From contig NZ_MVKX01000004.1 in NCBI RefSeq assembly GCF_002018365.1, positions 124,001 through 188,000 on the forward strand: a DNA stretch of 64,000 bases, given 5' to 3'. The notes below the pieces were generated by a model. It worked only from the letters and a program-made list of their open reading frames with translations, was not told where the DNA came from and did not search any database. A program made the translations under genes and the position numbers. Source of the stretch: Acinetobacter amyesii (GTDB lineage: Bacteria; Pseudomonadota; Gammaproteobacteria; Pseudomonadales; Moraxellaceae). Shown one piece after another: positions 1-9,600 of the stretch (position 1 is its first letter; each line of letters starts with the position of its first letter).

Positions 1-591
1 TTGTTCTGTTTCACCACGAGAGCTTGAATCAGGTTTGCTATAGTTAACCGTTGCACTACCAGTTAATTTATTCGGGATTTTTTTGGTAATAATATTAATT
101 ACCCCACCCACTGCTTCAGAACCATAAAGCGTAGACATCGAACCACGAATCACTTCAATTCGTTCAATCATGTCCGGTGTAATCCAGTTTAAATCCTGAT
201 CAACTTTATCTGGACGGTGACCCAATAATGACTGGTTACCAATACGTTTACCATCAACCAAAATTAAGGTGTATTTATCAGGCATACCGCGGAAAGTAAT
301 TTTTGAACCCGCACCTGCATTCGAATAACCACCGGTAACACCCGGTAAATCACTCAATACATCTGCCAAACTGTTGAAAGGTTGGCGTTGAATATCCTCT
401 TTCGTCACAACACTAATTGAAGCCGGCGCATCTTTTACATTTACTTGTGAACCACTTGCTGAAACAACAATAGTTTCCATTTTAACTGCAGATTCATCGG
501 CTGTTTCTGCTGCTTCATTTGCATGGCTGAGGCTTACCATTGCGCTAAGAACTGAAAGTGTAAGTGTTGAACGGAGGAGATGCTTGGTCAT
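1..591 (-). CDS. TonB-dependent outer-membrane receptor, N-terminal part (partial)
   Basis: The reading frame is open from an ATG at 591 to the window edge (197 codons), so the C-terminal barrel lies outside. Residues 1-22 or so form a signal peptide. It is followed by a plug domain with the usual sequence features: a segment reading VVVSASGSQV (TonB-box region), then DLPGVTGG, ITFRGMP, ILVDGKRIG, and ERIEVIRGSMSTLYGSEAVG before GVINIITK. That order is diagnostic of siderophore or haem receptors of the FepA/CirA/BauA kind. The plug alone does not tell the ligand. A Fur-box-like site lies about 90 bp upstream, which supports a role in iron uptake. Family assignment is firm; substrate unknown. 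Confidence 0.93.
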   Translation of the reverse strand, partial: MTKHLLRSTLTLSVLSAMVSLSHANEAAETADESAVKMETIVVSASGSQVNVKDAPASISVVTKEDIQRQPFNSLADVLSDLPGVTGGYSNAGAGSKITFRGMPDKYTLILVDGKRIGNQSLLGHRPDKVDQDLNWITPDMIERIEVIRGSMSTLYGSEAVGGVINIITKKIPNKLTGSATVNYSKPDSSSRGETEQ

Positions 592-682
592 TTGGTTGTT
601 CCCAAAGTGGCTAAGTTATGGAGAAATCTAGAATAATGTGTTGCACATTGTAACTATCACGAACAATATTGCAACTAATTTT

Positions 683-701
683 AATAATCATTCTCATTAA
701 T
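683..701 (-). promoter_or_regulatory. Fur box for the TonB receptor
   Basis: Read on the minus strand this is ATTAATGAGAATGATTATT, which agrees with the 19-bp Fur consensus GATAATGATAATCATTATC at about 14 positions. It lies 92 bp upstream of the receptor start, a normal place for iron repression. Identified by eye only. Confidence 0.75.
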
Positions 702-781
702 ATTTATGATATAGCTTATCATCTCACTGTAAAAACTTCAGAAATCATTTAAAAATCTTCGTTTAATTGGATTCAGAAAAT

Positions 782-808
782 AAAAAGCCGCAACATTGCG
801 GCTTTTTA
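782..808 (-). terminator. Intrinsic terminator of nfuA
   Basis: Stem GCCGC/GCGGC with flanking A and T runs, directly after the nfuA stop codon on the minus strand; the symmetric A/T tails would let it work both ways. Confidence 0.8.
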
Positions 809-822
809 TAACAATACTGAAC

Positions 823-1461
823 TTATTTGAAATAAGCACCTTCAGTATTACTGTGATCCGTTTGGTCAACAACGCGCATTAATTCAGGTACATGCTGCTT
901 CAATGTTGTTTCAACACCTTGTTTCAAGGTTAAATCGATTGAAGAACAACCTTGGCAACCACCACCGAATTTAAGCACTGCAGTTAAACCATGCTCTGCA
1001 TCTTCAACCACTTCTACCAATGCACAGTTACCACCATGACCTGCAAGGCCAGGGTTAATTTCTGACTGTAGAACATAAGTGATACGCTCTTCTACAGAGG
1101 CATCTGGACCCACACGTGGCACTTTTGAGTTTGGCGCACGGAAAGTTAACTGACCACCAAAACGGTCTTTATTATAGTCAATCACCGCATCCAAAAGATA
1201 TGGAATAGACGGTGTGTCAATAAATGCAGGGAAATCTGGATAGTCTTGTTTATAGTCTGTAGGCACAACTTCTTCTGGTGCACTGTAAGCCATACAACAT
1301 TCAGCACGTGGCGTACCCGGATTTTCCACAAAAACACGTACACCAATGCCCGGTGTATTTTGTTTATCCAAAAGATCTTTCAAATACTCTTGGGCATTTG
1401 GTGTGATCAATAGGTTTGGAATTTCTTCAGCAACTGCTGTGCTGTTGTTCTCAGTCGACAT
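823..1461 (-). CDS. nfuA: Fe-S biogenesis protein NfuA
   Basis: A 212-residue protein. The N-terminal half is a degenerate A-type carrier domain (residues about 15-110, beginning ITPNAQEYLKDLLDKQ). The C-terminal half is an NFU domain with GGGCQGCSS near residues 165-173, whose CxxC pair holds the bridging [4Fe-4S] cluster in the dimer. NfuA delivers clusters to apo-enzymes and is important under oxidative stress or iron shortage. Length and two-domain order match the Escherichia coli/Pseudomonas protein. The ATG is preceded by AGGAAATATTGTA, a fair ribosome site. It is monocistronic, with its own terminator. The neighbouring Fur-controlled receptor fits an iron theme, though the two are separately transcribed. 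Confidence 0.96.
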   Translation of the reverse strand: MSTENNSTAVAEEIPNLLITPNAQEYLKDLLDKQNTPGIGVRVFVENPGTPRAECCMAYSAPEEVVPTDYKQDYPDFPAFIDTPSIPYLLDAVIDYNKDRFGGQLTFRAPNSKVPRVGPDASVEERITYVLQSEINPGLAGHGGNCALVEVVEDAEHGLTAVLKFGGGCQGCSSIDLTLKQGVETTLKQHVPELMRVVDQTDHSNTEGAYFK

Positions 1462-1619
1462 TACAATATTTCCTCAAGCTGAAGTCGCTATTTTAACTTA
1501 AGATGCGGGGCATTAGAAAAAAATCAACTAAAATTGTCGGAATTATTCTGAAAGTTCACGCTTTAAGCCGTTTTAATGGCATTATTGAGCATAAATTTTA
1601 ACAAGTAGAATAGTCATAT

Positions 1620-2237
1620 ATGTTGGGTCTACCCTTTAACCACACCGTGACCATTATCCTAATTACGGTGGTGATTTCACTGATTGCATTTTCTAATCAG
1701 AAAGTGATGAATCGTTTGTTATTTTGGCCGCCAGCCCTCAGTCGTGGCGAGTATGACCGATTTATTAGCCATGGCTTTATTCATGCAGATGGCGCGCACC
1801 TATTGTTCAACATGATTACCTTGTTTTTCTTTGGTAGCGTGATTGAAAGTTTTTATCGCCAATATTTCTTCGACATGGGCTTTGTGCTGTTTTACTTGGG
1901 CGGTTTGATCGCGGCGATTATTCCGAGTTATTTAAAACATAAGCATGATACCCATTGGGCAAGTTTAGGCGCTTCTGGGGCGGTGTCTGCAGTGCTCTTT
2001 GCATATATCTTGTTTGAACCGTGGAAACTGATTTTTGTATTCTTTATTCCTGTTCCGGCGATTATTTTTGCCGTGCTATATGTGGCTTACAGTATCTGGT
2101 CAGGTAAACGTGGCAACAGCAACATTAACCACAGCGCACACCTTTGGGGCGCAGCGTATGGTGTAATCATGACGATTATTCTTGAACCGAAGCTCATTCC
2201 ACATTTCTTAAGTCAGTTATTAAACGTTACTTTCTAA
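1620..2237 (+). CDS. Rhomboid family intramembrane serine protease
   Basis: A 205-residue integral membrane protein with about six hydrophobic segments. The catalytic pair is visible: GASGAVSAVL with Ser119 in the GxSG motif, and His174 in HSAHLWGAAYG. The HADGAHLLFNM stretch at residues 55-65 supplies the conserved His/Asn of the second membrane segment, the oxyanion-hole side. Rhomboids cut transmembrane substrates inside the inner membrane; bacterial substrates are mostly unknown, and the sequence gives no hint here. It is short and without extra domains, like GlpG-core or Rhom-type proteins. Followed by a strong terminator, so probably a single-gene unit divergent from nfuA. Confidence 0.92.
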   Translation: MLGLPFNHTVTIILITVVISLIAFSNQKVMNRLLFWPPALSRGEYDRFISHGFIHADGAHLLFNMITLFFFGSVIESFYRQYFFDMGFVLFYLGGLIAAIIPSYLKHKHDTHWASLGASGAVSAVLFAYILFEPWKLIFVFFIPVPAIIFAVLYVAYSIWSGKRGNSNINHSAHLWGAAYGVIMTIILEPKLIPHFLSQLLNVTF

Positions 2238-2279
2238 AGGATAAGTCTAAAAATCAGCTGGATTTAACCTGAAAATGAC

Positions 2280-2311
2280 AGCCTAAACCGTTTCAGTTTA
2301 GGCTTTTTTAT
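2280..2311 (+). terminator. Intrinsic terminator after the rhomboid gene
   Basis: Stem AGCCTAAAC/GTTTAGGCT with a seven-base loop followed by a T run. Confidence 0.85.
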
Positions 2312-2482
2312 TGTGCTTCGTTAAACCGAAATGTCCTTTAATTTTTTCTTTAGCCAATTTCCCACATCTACAACACTGCACTTTAAATATCGAGCTATAC
2401 AATTTCACAGCAGATTGAAACGCTATCCACCCTTGCCCTGATTTAAACTGAAATAACACAGAATAAAAAAGGGAAATTTCCA

Positions 2483-2662
2483 ATGAAAATAGTCCTGTTG
2501 TTCTCAAGTTTGCTGCTGACCTGCGTGTTGAGTGCTTGTGCCGTTCACACTCGTGAAGGCAGTATCGTGGTCGACCCAGATCGTAATCACTATCCTTATA
2601 ATTATCCAGATCGACATGGCGACTTTTGCCCGCCCGGACAGGCTAAAAAAGGCCGTTGTTAA
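2483..2662 (+). CDS. Small predicted lipoprotein (59 residues)
   Basis: An ATG frame of 59 codons that is too short for usual gene-length cut-offs. It starts MKIVLLFSSLLLTCVLSAC: a basic start, a hydrophobic core and a lipobox LSAC with the lipidated Cys at residue 19. The mature part is about 41 residues, rich in Tyr, Pro, Asp and Arg (DPDRNHYPYNYPDRHGDFC), and has two more Cys residues (49 and 59) that could form a disulphide. A GGGAAATTTCCA stretch precedes the ATG. A clean terminator follows at 2696. No function recognised; small tail-less lipoproteins of this type are common in Acinetobacter. Two longer overlapping frames in other phases lack any such organisation. Confidence 0.75.
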   Translation: MKIVLLFSSLLLTCVLSACAVHTREGSIVVDPDRNHYPYNYPDRHGDFCPPGQAKKGRC

Positions 2663-2695
2663 TTTGCCGTTGCTGATTTCATACCCTCTTCTTTT

Positions 2696-2720
2696 AAGCC
2701 TTCAAACCGAAGGCTTTTTC
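2696..2720 (+). terminator. Intrinsic terminator after the small lipoprotein gene
   Basis: Stem AAGCCTTC/GAAGGCTT, loop AAACC, then a short T run. Its position 33 bp after the stop codon supports the small gene being real. Confidence 0.75.
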
Positions 2721-2854
2721 AATTCCGACTATAAAAATTGACGCTGTATATTCTACGAAAGTTCACAAAAGCACATGACAAATCATATAAATCTGGCACT
2801 TTATGCCACCCTATTTTTTAATTTGGCATAGATAATGTATACATCTGTATATTA

Positions 2855-4432
2855 ATGACAAAATTAGCTGAGATATTTTGCATGTCGAGTTCAACTGAAG
2901 GTCTTCAATTTCCCATTTCGGCTTCAAACCAAAAGCCGAGTACATCTAAAACCGGTCGTGAAATTATCGCTGAAGCCTTAGCTGCAGTTGACCATCAGTC
3001 TTCTGTACGTGCAAAACAAGAAAAAAACTGGCGTAAAAAATATCCTGAATATTTTAAAGCCTTGGTTGAACAAGGGATTCAATCATCTGAAGCTGCGATC
3101 AACATTGCTGAGCAAGGTTTAAATAAAGCGCATCACGTCTTTGAGTTTTATCGTGATCAAGAAAAGCATACGCTCAAAGATGCCGTGGCTTTAACTGCAC
3201 ATCCGCTGCATACCGTGAAATTAAAAGGTGAAAGTGACGCAGCGCCTGAGTGGTATGTGCCCTATCATGGCCAAAAGCTGCAAGGTGAGGCTTTACTGGC
3301 TCAGATTCAAAAATGGCAAGATGCTGGCATTATTGAAGCAAGTCATGCCGACGCATTACGTGAAGCCATTGCCCACCCAGAATGGTTCGATTTGTCAGAT
3401 CGGACTATGGTGCTTTTTGGTGCTGCTTCCGAAGCTGGCCCACTGACGTGGTTAGCAAAATGGAAAGCCAATATTGTGGCAATCGACCTCAATAATGAAC
3501 GTGTTTGGGATCGAATCTTAAGCACAGTTCAGGCCGGTAATGCCACTTTATATGCACCGAGTCTGGACGCTGTGCATGAAGACACGCCCATTCAAGAACT
3601 AAAACACAAATTGGGCGCCAATTTACTGACACACATTCCTGAAATTGCACAGTGGCTTGCACAAAGTGAACATCAACTTGATCTGGCTGCAATTGCCTAT
3701 TTAGATGGTGAAAAGCATGTTCGTGTTGCAATGGCAATGGACAGCATCATGACCTATGTCAGTCAACAAAAAGCCGACACCAGCTTGATGTTTATGTGTA
3801 CTCCGACCGATGTCTATGCCGTTCCAGAAGAAATTGTTACGGCAGCGCAAGCCAAATTCCAAAACCGTGCGTCTGCACAAAAGCTGTTGACACAAAGTAT
3901 TGCCAAAGTCACAGGTCAGCATTTCTTTAAGCAAAATAATGAGCAAACCACCACAGCGGACAATGGAAAATCCTATGGTATCGCTGACTGTTTGGTGGTG
4001 GAACAAGGCCCAAACTACGCACTCGCAAAACGTATCCAACAATGGCGTGCAACTGTCGCACGTCAAAATGGTCAGCGGGTTAGTATCAATATTGCGCCAT
4101 CCACCACGACTCGCTCAGTGACGAAGAATCCATTATTAAAAGCCGCATTTAATGGTGCGAGTTTATTTGATGTGGAATCCTTTCAACCTGAAACCACCAA
4201 TGCACTCATGGCGGCTTTATGGATTCACGACTTGAGAAATCCACAATCGGTTGCTAACCCTGAAACAGCGCTGGATCATCCTTTAGAACTCATGATGCAT
4301 GGTGCCAACCATGGTGGCTTATGGCGTGTGGCTTATTTGGCGCGTACCGCCTTACCTTTTGCAGCGCTGTATGGTTTTGCTGAAGAAAAACTGCCCGTGA
4401 AAAAAGTATTGGGGCTGTTCAAGAAAGCGTAA
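2855..4432 (+). CDS. Unrecognised 525-residue cytosolic protein with Rossmann-like segment
   Basis: No signal peptide or membrane segment. The N-terminal 100 residues are helical and charged (GREIIAEALAAVDHQ, KNWRKKYPEYFKALVEQG). Around residues 185-210 the sequence TMVLFGAASEAGPLTWL followed by ANIVAIDL looks like a beta-alpha-beta nucleotide-binding turn of a short-chain-dehydrogenase or methyltransferase-like Rossmann fold, but the glycine pattern (GAASEAG) is not the standard TGxxxGxG. A C-terminal part ends with LMMHGANHGGLWRVAYLARTALPFAALYGFAEE, perhaps membrane-associated. Two starts are possible: ATG 2855 or ATG 2882 (MSSSTEG); neither has a good ribosome site. Codon use is like the neighbours. 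I do not recognise the family and give no function. Confidence 0.8.
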   Translation: MTKLAEIFCMSSSTEGLQFPISASNQKPSTSKTGREIIAEALAAVDHQSSVRAKQEKNWRKKYPEYFKALVEQGIQSSEAAINIAEQGLNKAHHVFEFYRDQEKHTLKDAVALTAHPLHTVKLKGESDAAPEWYVPYHGQKLQGEALLAQIQKWQDAGIIEASHADALREAIAHPEWFDLSDRTMVLFGAASEAGPLTWLAKWKANIVAIDLNNERVWDRILSTVQAGNATLYAPSLDAVHEDTPIQELKHKLGANLLTHIPEIAQWLAQSEHQLDLAAIAYLDGEKHVRVAMAMDSIMTYVSQQKADTSLMFMCTPTDVYAVPEEIVTAAQAKFQNRASAQKLLTQSIAKVTGQHFFKQNNEQTTTADNGKSYGIADCLVVEQGPNYALAKRIQQWRATVARQNGQRVSINIAPSTTTRSVTKNPLLKAAFNGASLFDVESFQPETTNALMAALWIHDLRNPQSVANPETALDHPLELMMHGANHGGLWRVAYLARTALPFAALYGFAEEKLPVKKVLGLFKKA

Positions 4433-4547
4433 TTGCCATTGGGTTAAATCATTACCGAACTTTTCAACGCTTCAACTTGCTACTTTGACTGTTCCAATTC
4501 AGCTCAGTCACCCCCATTCAAATCGGTGATGTCTGAGATAAAGATAT

Positions 4548-4576
4548 AAAAAAACGCTGCCGAAGCAGCGTTTTTT
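4548..4576 (-). terminator. Intrinsic terminator of the phosphate permease gene
   Basis: AAAAAACGCTGC/GCAGCGTTTTTT with a four-base loop, just after the permease stop codon; symmetric, so it may also end the 525-residue gene coming from the other side. Confidence 0.85.
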
Positions 4577-4596
4577 ATATCTGGAATTTGAGTTGC

Positions 4597-6216
4597 TTAG
4601 AACACTTTCAAGAATAACCAGTATAAGCAACCTGATAGACAGATCGTTGCAGGTAAAGTGAAGACCCAAGCCGATAGAATGGTTTTCACTGTTGCAAAGT
4701 TCAGACCCGATTTATTCGCGACCATGGTACCTGCAACCGCAGAGTTAAGTACGTGTGTAGTCGATACTGGCATACCAAAACCATCTGCAGCAGCAATCGT
4801 TGACATAGCAACTAGCTCGGCAGACATACCCTGACCATAAGTCATGTGGTTTTTACCAATACGCTCACCGACAGTCACGACAATACGTTTCCAGCCCACC
4901 ATGGTGCCAAGACCCAGTGCCAATGCAACAGCGACTTTTACCCATGTTGGAATGTACTGTAAGAACGAATCTAAGTGACTACGATATTCTTTCACAGTCT
5001 TTTGTTCAGCTTCTGCCATTGCTGGTAGTTGTTCAGCTTTATCTAGACGTTTAAAAGCAGTGGTACTGAGGTACATATCATTACGAATCGAAGATACTTC
5101 TTGTTCAGGAATATCTTTTAAGTCGCCATACTGTGCAACACGCTCACCTAAATGATCCGTCAAACTTGCCAAAGCTGGCACAACTTCTGGGCTGACTTCT
5201 TTGGTTTGAATGTATTTGGTGAGTACATCGCGTGCTTGAGCATCAGGGATATCATTATGCTCTGCGTAGATCGCAGTCGCAGTTTGAGCAGATAACTGAT
5301 GGAAAGATTGAATATGTTGATTATCTAAGTTCTTATTCAATGAATAAGCCAATGGCACACATCCGATCAAAATCAGCATGATCAGACCCATACCTTTTTG
5401 ACCATCGTTTGAACCGTGCGCAAAACTAACACCTGTACAGGTAAAGATCAAAATTGCACGAATCAGTGGTGGTGGTGGCTTATTGCCTTCTGGTGGCTGA
5501 AACAATTCAAGCTGTTTGCGGAAAATACGCTTCACCAACAAGAAAACGAGAGCTGCAAATGCAAAACCAATCAGTGGCGAGAACAATAACGCCTTACCGA
5601 CTTTAAGCACCTGCTCCATATCTACACCGCTCGCACCACCGCCTGCATTTAACAGGTAGTTCATGATGCCAACGCCAAGAATAGAACCAATCAAAGTATG
5701 CGAACTAGACGCTGGGATGCCCAAGAACCAAGTCCCTAAATTCCACAAAATCGCTGCGATCAGCATAGCGAAAACCATGGCAAAACCTGCACCTGAACCG
5801 ACATTCATAATCAATTCAACAGGTAATAAGGCAATAATGCCGTAAGCGACTGCACCACTGGCAACCATTACGCCTAGGAAGTTACAGAAACCCGCCCACA
5901 TTACCGCAACCGGTGCTGACAAGGCGTTGGTATAAATCACTGTTGCTACTGCATTTGCAGTGTCATGGAAACCATTTACAAATTCAAAGCCAAGTGCGAT
6001 GAATAAGGCTGTGCCCAATAAAATCATTGAATAAAGACTTAAAGGTGGAACATGCGCTAAATCGGCAGTCACCTGAAAACCAATATAAATCAACGTTGAA
6101 ATAATCACCGTTAAAAATACCGGCATAAAGAATTTCGGTGTAGGCACATGAACATTCGTAGACTTTTGAGTAGTCGACGTGTGCGCTGAATCTACGGGAG
6201 TTTGTTTAGAATTCAT
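4597..6216 (-). CDS. Inorganic phosphate transporter, PHO4/Pit family
   Basis: Cation-coupled phosphate permease of the inner membrane. The duplicated PHO4 signature is visible: GFEFVNGFHDTANAVATVIYT in the N-terminal half and GVSFAHGSNDGQKGMG in the middle, and a C-terminal half-repeat with MPVSTTHVLNSAVAGTM mirroring IPASSSHTLIGSILG. A soluble helical region of about 150 residues separates the halves, between the segments ending LIGCVPLAY and beginning YIPTWVKVAVALALG. The open frame runs to 6303, but a Pho box sits at 6266-6283 inside that extension, so I place the start at ATG 6216 (539 residues, MNSKQTPVD). ATG 6249 is an alternative; neither shows a strong ribosome site. Not the PhoU-linked arrangement: no phoU neighbour is present. 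Confidence 0.93.
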   Translation of the reverse strand: MNSKQTPVDSAHTSTTQKSTNVHVPTPKFFMPVFLTVIISTLIYIGFQVTADLAHVPPLSLYSMILLGTALFIALGFEFVNGFHDTANAVATVIYTNALSAPVAVMWAGFCNFLGVMVASGAVAYGIIALLPVELIMNVGSGAGFAMVFAMLIAAILWNLGTWFLGIPASSSHTLIGSILGVGIMNYLLNAGGGASGVDMEQVLKVGKALLFSPLIGFAFAALVFLLVKRIFRKQLELFQPPEGNKPPPPLIRAILIFTCTGVSFAHGSNDGQKGMGLIMLILIGCVPLAYSLNKNLDNQHIQSFHQLSAQTATAIYAEHNDIPDAQARDVLTKYIQTKEVSPEVVPALASLTDHLGERVAQYGDLKDIPEQEVSSIRNDMYLSTTAFKRLDKAEQLPAMAEAEQKTVKEYRSHLDSFLQYIPTWVKVAVALALGLGTMVGWKRIVVTVGERIGKNHMTYGQGMSAELVAMSTIAAADGFGMPVSTTHVLNSAVAGTMVANKSGLNFATVKTILSAWVFTLPATICLSGCLYWLFLKVF

Positions 6217-6265
6217 GCAGGCAGGAATAGAGGATTTTAAAATCCCCATATTGTTCAATTTAATT

Positions 6266-6283
6266 ATGACAATTATATGACAA
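6266..6283 (-). promoter_or_regulatory. Probable Pho box (PhoB site) of the phosphate permease
   Basis: On the minus strand it reads TTGTCATATAATTGTCAT: two TTGTCAT heptamers separated by four bases, the exact layout of the PhoB box (CTGTCAT-N4-CTGTCAT). A candidate -10 (CAATAT) follows about 12 bp downstream, overlapping ATG 6249, which favours translation from ATG 6216. Read by eye. Confidence 0.65.
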
Positions 6284-6303
6284 AGCGGTGTCATATAAAG
6301 CAA

Positions 6304-6695
6304 TTTTTCATGCTTTATTTGTTTTTTTTAAGCGTTAAAAACCGACTTCTACGCTCTACTTTCATAAAGTAAATCAGTTGTTTAAGCTTCATATTTAAAC
6401 TTTAATTTCTTTGAAACCCAATGTTTCAACTTATATTTCATCTGTCATCTTTTTTTGTCATATTGCATAGCCCTACTGGTTGTTTTTCAAGCTTGCCTGA
6501 GCAATATGACAAATTCATGAAGCTTTCCATACATTTATATGAAATTGGTATATGAAATTAACAAGTTGCAATATTGCTCATTAATTCAACAAGCTAATAA
6601 TTGCGCGCTGTGAAGATGATTGAATATCAATAAAACTGCAATGAATTCTGTTAATATATTTGCCGATTTTATATTCCATCGGATTGGGGTTATTT
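6304..6695. other. AT-rich intergenic region between phosphate permease and metH
   Basis: About 390 bp between the divergent genes. Apart from the Pho box just inside the permease leader I see only AT-rich DNA and an imperfect second TGTCAT pair around 6441-6462 with the wrong spacing. I found no cobalamin or SAM riboswitch core ahead of metH. Confidence 0.5.
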
Positions 6696-9600
6696 ATGTC
6701 CACGCTTGCCACCCTAAAAGAGCTGCTCGCTCAACGGATTCTGATTATCGACGGTGCAATGGGCACCATGATTCAGCGTCATAAACTCGAAGAAGCTGAC
6801 TACCGTGGTGAGCGTTTTGCAGATTGGGCATCTGACCTCAAAGGCAATAATGACCTATTGGTGTTGACGCAGCCGCAAATCATTCAAGGCATTCATGAAG
6901 CCTACCTCGATGCTGGCGCAGACATTATTGAAACCAACAGCTTTAACGGCACAAAAGTTTCAATGTCTGACTACCACATGGAAGATTTGGTATCAGAGAT
7001 CAACCGTGAAGCAGCGCGTATTGCCAAAGCCGCTTGTGAAAAATATTCAACACCAGACAAACCGCGTTTTGTTGCAGGTGTGCTTGGGCCGACTTCACGC
7101 ACTTGCTCGATCTCGCCAAATGTAAATGACCCAGCATTTCGTAACATCACTTTTGATGAGTTAAAAGAAAACTATATTCAAGCTGCGCATGCCCTGATTG
7201 AAGGCGGTGCGGACATTCTGCTGATTGAAACAGTATTCGACACACTGAACTGTAAAGCTGCCATTTTTGCAGTCAAAGAAGTGTTTAATCAGCTTGGCTA
7301 TGAATTACCATTGATGATTTCAGGCACGATTACCGATGCCTCTGGCCGTACATTGACAGGTCAAACCGCTGAAGCGTTCTGGAACTCTGTGCGTCATGGC
7401 GACTTATTGTCGATTGGCTTTAACTGTGCCCTTGGTGCAGATGCCATGCGTCCGCATGTAAAAACTATTTCAGACGTCGCAGATACTTTTGTTTCGGCGC
7501 ATCCAAATGCAGGCTTGCCAAATGCTTTCGGCGGTTATGATGAAACCCCTGAACAAACTGCAGCTTTTATTAAAGAATTTGCAGAAAGCGGCCTGATTAA
7601 CATCACGGGCGGTTGCTGCGGTACAACGCCGGATCATATCCGTGCCATTGCCAATGCCGTAAAAGACATTGCGCCGCGCCAAGTTCCTGAAACCAAACCC
7701 GCTTGCCGTCTAAGCGGTTTAGAGCCGTTCAACATTACAGAAGATTCGCTGTTTGTGAATGTCGGTGAACGTACCAACGTGACAGGTTCTAAAAAGTTCC
7801 TGCGTTTAATCCGTGAAGAAAATTTTGCCGAAGCTTTAGATGTTGCACAGCAGCAAGTTGAAGCTGGCGCACAGATTATCGACATCAACATGGATGAAGG
7901 CATGTTGGATTCAGAAGGCGCAATGGTGCACTTCCTGAATCTAGTCGCATCTGAACCTGAAATTTCACGTGTGCCAATCATGATTGACTCATCAAAATGG
8001 GACATCATTGAAGCAGGTTTGAAATGCGTACAAGGTAAAGCGGTTGTTAACTCGATCTCCCTCAAAGAAGGCTATGACGAGTTTGTGCATAAAGCGCGTT
8101 TGTGCCGTCAGTATGGCGCTGCCGTGATCGTGATGGCCTTTGATGAAAATGGTCAGGCCGACACTGCTGCACGTAAAAAAGAAATCTGTAAACGTTCTTA
8201 TGATGTATTGGTCAATGAAGTGGGCTTCCCTGCTGAAGACATCATTTTTGACCCGAACGTGTTTGCAGTGGCTACAGGGATTGAAGAACACAATAACTAT
8301 GCTGTTGACTTTATTGAAGCGACAGGCTGGATTAAACAAAACTTACCACACGCGATGATTTCAGGCGGTGTGTCTAACGTATCGTTCTCATTCCGCGGTA
8401 ACGAACCAGTCCGTGAAGCGATTCACTCAGTGTTCTTGTACCATGCCATTAAGCAAGGCATGACCATGGGTATCGTCAACGCTGGTCAAATGGCGATTTA
8501 TGATGATATTGACGCTGAACTGAAAGCTGCGGTTGAAGATGTGATCTTGAACCAAAACCAAGGTGAAAGTCAGCATGACGCAACTGAAAAGCTGCTTGAA
8601 GTTGCTGAGAAATACCGCGGTCAGGGCGCTGCGCAAAAACAAGTTGAAAACTTAGAATGGCGTGAACTTCCAGTTGAAAAACGTCTTGAGCATGCTTTGG
8701 TGAAAGGCATCACAACGTTCATTGATGAAGATACTGAAGAAGCGCGCTTAAAATCAGCTCGCCCTTTAGATGTGATTGAAGGTCCGCTGATGGACGGCAT
8801 GAACGTGGTGGGTGACTTGTTTGGTTCGGGCAAAATGTTCCTGCCACAAGTGGTGAAATCTGCACGTGTGATGAAGCAAGCTGTGGCTTGGTTGAATCCG
8901 TTCATTGAAGCTGAAAAATCTGGCGGTCAGTCTAAGGGTAAAGTCCTGATGGCGACTGTGAAGGGCGACGTGCATGACATCGGTAAAAATATCGTTGGTG
9001 TAGTGCTGGGCTGTAACGGCTATGACATTATCGACCTTGGCGTAATGGTGCCTTGCGAGAAAATTCTGCAAACTGCCATTGATGAGAAAATTGACATCAT
9101 CGGCCTGTCTGGTCTGATTACTCCGTCTTTGGATGAAATGGTCTTTGTTGCTAAAGAAATGCAGCGTAAAGGCTTTAATGTTCCGCTGATGATTGGCGGT
9201 GCAACCACTTCTAAAGCGCATACTGCGGTGAAAATTGACCCGCAATATTCTAATGATGCTGTGATTTATGTAGCCGATGCTTCACGTGCGGTAGGTGTAG
9301 CAACGACACTTCTTTCTAAAGAAATGAAACCTAAGTTTGTTGCAGAAACTCGTGCTGAATATGAAAAAGTGCGTGAACGTATTGCCAACAAACAGCCGAA
9401 AGCCGCTAAGCTGACGTATGCTGAATCTGTTGAAAATGGTTTGAAAATTGACTTTGCAGCCAATGCGCCTGTGAAGCCAAACTTTATTGGTACGCAAACA
9501 CTGACCAATTACTCATTGGAAACTTTGGTTGAATACTTCGACTGGACACCGTTCTTTATTTCTTGGAGCTTGGCGGGTAAATTCCCTGCAATTCTGACTG

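Noticed and set aside
2298..2741. Two 69-codon frames around the small lipoprotein gene
   Set aside because: They lie in other phases or on the other strand, have no signal peptide, lipobox or ribosome site, and one reads through the rhomboid terminator.
6441..6462. Second Pho box between the permease and metH
   Set aside because: CTGTCAT and TTGTCAT are separated by six bases, not the required four.
6304..6695. Cobalamin riboswitch ahead of metH
   Set aside because: I looked for the conserved B12-box and found nothing resembling it; the leader is only AT-rich.
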